From NCBI GenBank assembly GCA_902802585.1, contig CADCMR010000013.1, positions 107,861 to 171,860 of the forward strand: 64,000 nt of DNA, written 5' to 3'. Position numbers and translations under genes: made by a program. Shown piece by piece: positions 60,295 to 64,000 of this stretch; position 1 is the first letter of the stretch; each line of letters opens with the position of its first letter. The notes under the pieces were generated by a model. It was not told the origin of the DNA. It did no database searches and saw only the letters and a list, made by a program, of their open reading frames with translations. Origin of the DNA: an uncultured bacterium. Its GTDB lineage: Bacteria; Verrucomicrobiota; Lentisphaeria; Victivallales; UBA1829.

Positions 60295-61503
60295 ATGAAA
60301 TACTCTGTTCTTCTGGTCGCCGCCGCGCTGTTCGGGGCGGTCGGACTCGCTGCCGCCGATCCCAAATCGGACCTCCAGCCGAATCTGCCCGACAAGGACG
60401 CCCCGGTGGAAATCCGCGTGACCACCGGCGACGCGAACAAGGAAATCAAGGCGAAAGTCGGCGAGATCGTCGTGGTTGAACTGGAGAGCTACGCCGCGGA
60501 CGGCTATTACGCATGGAGTGAACAGCCCGGCCGTTCGGATTCCGTGCTGGAACTCGAAAAAAAGGACCAGCAGGTGAGGGATTATGCGATCGGCATGGTC
60601 AGAGTCGGCGACAAGTCCACATTCCGCTACCTCGTAAAAGCGCCCGGCAAAGCCGAGCTCACGTTCGGCTGCGGCCGTCCGTGGGAACAGGACAAACCGC
60701 CCCTCAGCACATTCAACGTGAAGATCGTCGCGGAAGCCGCCGACGCGAAAGCCGCAGACGCGTCCGATGCAAAAGCCGCTCCCGCCTCGTCCAAAACCTA
60801 CGAGATGAACAGGGACGACAACGGCAAGACACTCAAGATCAAAGTCGGCGACGTCATCCGGGTCAAACTCAAATCAAACCGAACCACGGGATATTCCTGG
60901 GCGCTGGTTTCCGGCAAGACCGATGCGAAGGTCCTGAAATCCGGCGAGGTCGAATATAAAGTCGACGAGCATCCGGCTGGCATGGTCGGCGTCGGCGGCA
61001 ATGATTTCTGCACGTTCACCGCGCTTGCGCCGGGCAAGACCGAAATCTCGCTGGGCTATGCGCGTCCATGGGAAAAGGACAAGGAGCCCGCCCAATCGTT
61101 CAAGCTGACCGTCGAGGTCGAGGGCGATGCCGCGCCGACGACCGACGCAAAAGCCGCGTCCGCCCCAGCGAAGGCTGAGATTCACCTCTTCGACAAGGAC
61201 AACGGAAAGACCGTCAAGGTCGCCGTCGACGGGACCGTCATCCTCACGCTCGAATCCAACGCTACCACCGGATTCAGCTGGACCAAGGCGGATAAGGTCG
61301 ACAAGGACATCCTCAAGCTCGAAAAGAACGACTATGTACAAAGCCCGAATCCGAATGGGCTGCTCGGTGTCGGCGGCACGACTGTCATCGTCTACCGCGC
61401 GCTGAAGAAGGGCAAGGCGAAGATCAACCTCACCTACATGCAGCCGTGGGAACCCGATTCCAAATTCAACACGAACTACAGCGTCACGGTCGAAGTCGAA
61501 TAA
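60295..61503 (+). CDS. secreted protein with three chagasin-like (I42) protease-inhibitor domains
   Basis: 402 residues with a signal peptide (about 1-21) and three repeats of about 110 residues. Domains 2 and 3 carry the chagasin loops: NxTTGxSW (about 194 and 321), GVGGxx (about 231 and 357), and RPWE or QPWE (about 257 and 382). Domain 1 keeps RPWE but has ADGYYAW instead of the first loop, so it may be inactive. Chagasins block papain-type cysteine peptidases. Linkers are Ala/Asp-rich. The ATG at 60295 follows AAAGGA. Confidence 0.85.
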   Translation: MKYSVLLVAAALFGAVGLAAADPKSDLQPNLPDKDAPVEIRVTTGDANKEIKAKVGEIVVVELESYAADGYYAWSEQPGRSDSVLELEKKDQQVRDYAIGMVRVGDKSTFRYLVKAPGKAELTFGCGRPWEQDKPPLSTFNVKIVAEAADAKAADASDAKAAPASSKTYEMNRDDNGKTLKIKVGDVIRVKLKSNRTTGYSWALVSGKTDAKVLKSGEVEYKVDEHPAGMVGVGGNDFCTFTALAPGKTEISLGYARPWEKDKEPAQSFKLTVEVEGDAAPTTDAKAASAPAKAEIHLFDKDNGKTVKVAVDGTVILTLESNATTGFSWTKADKVDKDILKLEKNDYVQSPNPNGLLGVGGTTVIVYRALKKGKAKINLTYMQPWEPDSKFNTNYSVTVEVE

Positions 61504-61528
61504 ACGAAACGGGATTTGTCATCCGTAC

Positions 61529-61555
61529 GGGACGGTTCGCGCCGTCCCTTTTTTT
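61529..61555 (+). terminator. rho-independent terminator of the chagasin-like gene
   Basis: Stem GGGACGG/CCGTCCC (61529-61535 and 61542-61548), 6-nt loop, then seven T. Confidence 0.92.
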
Positions 61556-61604
61556 CAGGATGAACTGGCTCCGGCGTCGGAAACCGGAAAAAAAACGGTT
61601 TTTA

Positions 61605-61633
61605 TTCGTATTTTCCGGAATACGGTGTATATT
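61605..61633 (+). promoter_or_regulatory. possible promoter of panD
   Basis: A good -10, TATATT (61628-61633), with a weak -35, TTCGTA (61605-61610), 17-bp spacer. Confidence 0.5.
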
Positions 61634-61669
61634 AATATGTTCACACCTTTCACGGAGACGACCGAAACC

Positions 61670-62050
61670 ATGACACTGGAACTTCTCAAAGGCAAAATTC
61701 ACCGCGCACGCCTGACCGCGTGCGACCTCAACTACGAGGGGAGCCTCGCCATCGACCCGGATTACCTGGATCTGGCGAACATCCTGCCCTACGAACGCAT
61801 CCTCGTCGTGAACGCCACCAACGGGAACCGACTGGAGACCTATGCGATCCCCGGCGAACGCGGCAGCGGCGTCTTCTGCCTCAACGGAGCTGCGGCGCAC
61901 CTCGGACGCGTCGGTGACGTCGTGACGATCATGTGTTTCGGATACTACACGCCGGAGGAAGCCGCCACGCACGCGCCGAAGATCGTGGTCCTCGGCGAAC
62001 ACAACGAAGTCCTCGTGCAGCGCCTCGGCAAAAAGGTCATCGAATCGTAA
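61670..62050 (+). CDS. panD: aspartate 1-decarboxylase
   Basis: 126 residues with the PanD core LLKGKIHRARLT, NYEGSLAID and NGAAAHLGRVGDVVTIM. With the ATG at 61670 the self-cleavage site falls at Gly24-Ser25, as in known PanD, so this start is chosen over in-frame ATGs upstream. The enzyme makes beta-alanine for pantothenate and coenzyme A, using the pyruvoyl group formed from Ser25. Confidence 0.95.
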   Translation: MTLELLKGKIHRARLTACDLNYEGSLAIDPDYLDLANILPYERILVVNATNGNRLETYAIPGERGSGVFCLNGAAAHLGRVGDVVTIMCFGYYTPEEAATHAPKIVVLGEHNEVLVQRLGKKVIES

Positions 62051-62078
62051 TCCGTTTTTTTCTTCCGCCCACTGAAAA

Positions 62079-62116
62079 ACGGCATCCCGGCGCTTGAAAC
62101 CGGAATGCCGTATGTT
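62079..62116. terminator. bidirectional terminator between panD and the esterase
   Basis: Stem ACGGCAT/ATGCCGT (62079-62085 and 62105-62111) plus CCGG/CCGG inside it. A T-run follows on the plus strand (after ATG at 62112) and on the minus strand (below 62079). Confidence 0.75.
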
Positions 62117-62170
62117 TTTGTGCTGACGGCGGCTCAGATTGAAACGGAACCGCCGTTTTTCAGAATCGGA

Positions 62171-63433
<1,263 letters not shown>

Positions 63434-63679
63434 TTAGGGCATTTGTCCTTTGAGTCCGAGAGGACTTGAAAAGCTGGTGTTTTCACATTACTTTATAGTT
63501 CGTCCAAAAACCTTAAAGGAAAGGAAAACACCGTGGGAAACAATACACTCTCAAACGGAGAAATGCAAGCGGAAAGGCTGAAAATCAAGCAAATTGATCA
63601 GCAAATGCACAGATATGATGCCCCTGCCAAAAGTGTTTTGAGGTCACCGCGATGCAAAGGAGTTTTGAAAAAGTGTAAT

Positions 63680-63704
63680 TTAAAATATACAAAGTATATT
63701 TTAA
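63680..63704 (+). promoter_or_regulatory. perfect 11-bp inverted repeat before the transposase promoter
   Basis: TTAAAATATAC/GTATATTTTAA (63680-63690 and 63694-63704) with AAA between, ending 4 bp before the -35 box. It could be an operator. The surrounding gap, 63377-63679, shows no gene. Confidence 0.55.
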
Positions 63705-63707
63705 TTT

Positions 63708-63735
63708 TTGACATATTTCAAATTCGTGCTATATT
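63708..63735 (+). promoter_or_regulatory. promoter of the transposase gene
   Basis: TTGACA (63708-63713), 16-bp spacer ending TGC, TATATT (63730-63735). Confidence 0.72.
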
Positions 63736-63776
63736 GAGATGGAGCGACAACCCCCATAACAAAACGGGAATCGGAG

Positions 63777-64000
63777 ATGATTACGAAACAGGATGTGAAT
63801 CAACCCCGGTTGTGGAGTCGGTTTCAGAATTTGTTAAGCGAAGTCGCGCTGGAAGCGCTGGACCGAGGATGGCAGGGAGTATTTCACCGGATGGTATTAC
63901 ATCAGCTCCCGGTCGAAATCATGGAAGAGAAGTTCAACCAGAACACGGGTCGTCCGACGAAGGAACTGTATTCGGTATGCGGGCTGCTTCTGATGATGAT
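63777..64000 (+). CDS. IS1182-like transposase, N-terminal part
   Basis: The first 74 residues of a gene cut by the window edge (ATG at 63777 after CGGAG). The phrase FNQNTGRPTKELYSVCGLLLMM matches the N-terminal domain of IS1182-family (DDE) transposases. The catalytic residues lie beyond the window. Base composition is less G+C-rich than that of the neighbours. The left end of the element is not identified. Confidence 0.75.
   Translation, partial: MITKQDVNQPRLWSRFQNLLSEVALEALDRGWQGVFHRMVLHQLPVEIMEEKFNQNTGRPTKELYSVCGLLLMM

Overview
The window looks like chromosomal DNA of a G+C-rich Gram-negative bacterium of the PVC group, most probably Lentisphaerota/Victivallales. That placement is inferred: the window has TonB/ExbBD, secretin-like proteins, heptose-kinase and meso-DAP peptidoglycan genes, a GH95 fucosidase, and a giant glycine/serine-rich repeat protein. 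None of these is diagnostic alone, and no rRNA or tRNA gene is visible. Coding density is high. Most operons start at a promoter close to TTGACA-N16/17-TATATT, often with an extended TGN before the -10 box.

Layout. 1-818: the end of rplQ and a cluster of palindromic repeats. 819-2923 (minus): exbB-exbD-tonB. 3053-6219: ROK kinase, a one-TM protein, hldA and maf. 6266-11204 (minus): M20 peptidase, GH95 fucosidase and an NhaC-type antiporter. 11424-13574: a membrane Ser/Thr kinase, convergent with the 1508-residue repeat protein at 13651-18177. 18443-19885 (minus): gatB. 20218-27071: a cell-envelope block of D,D-carboxypeptidase, UDP-xylose synthase, murF, murE and a PMT-like transferase. 27521-28840: a strongly expressed 60-residue protein and an unknown protein. 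28988-31233 (minus): an aldose-epimerase-like protein and purD. 31382-35125 (minus): mcsA, an mcsB-like gene and a sensor histidine kinase.

35387-38542: RNase P RNA, a GT4 glycosyltransferase, rdgB and a secreted protein. 38609-39262 (minus): rex. 39377-44290: an FMN riboswitch heading ribBA-ribH-nusB-ftsY-aroA. 44564-45937: a Kef-type antiporter. 46219-48249: an EF-G paralogue. 48467-52501 (minus): a Bat-type moxR/DUF58/VWA operon. 52980-54915: rpsB-tsf behind a structured leader. 55150-55845: a zinc-ribbon/Sel1 protein. 56227-59478 (minus): two tandem secretin-family proteins behind a leader of about 600 nt. 60295-61503: a three-domain chagasin-like inhibitor. 61670-62050: panD. 62171-63376 (minus): a secreted esterase. 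The window ends inside an IS1182-like transposase.

The most unusual signal is non-coding. A family of composite palindromic elements occurs in intergenic gaps at 334-617, 28913-28960 and 59779-59870, with weaker relatives at about 44363 and 48348. The copies share geometry and linker sequence while their stems change in a compensated way. Other points of interest are a predicted three-way-junction leader before rpsB, an McsB homologue that has lost its hallmark residues, the paired secretins, and the triple chagasin protein.
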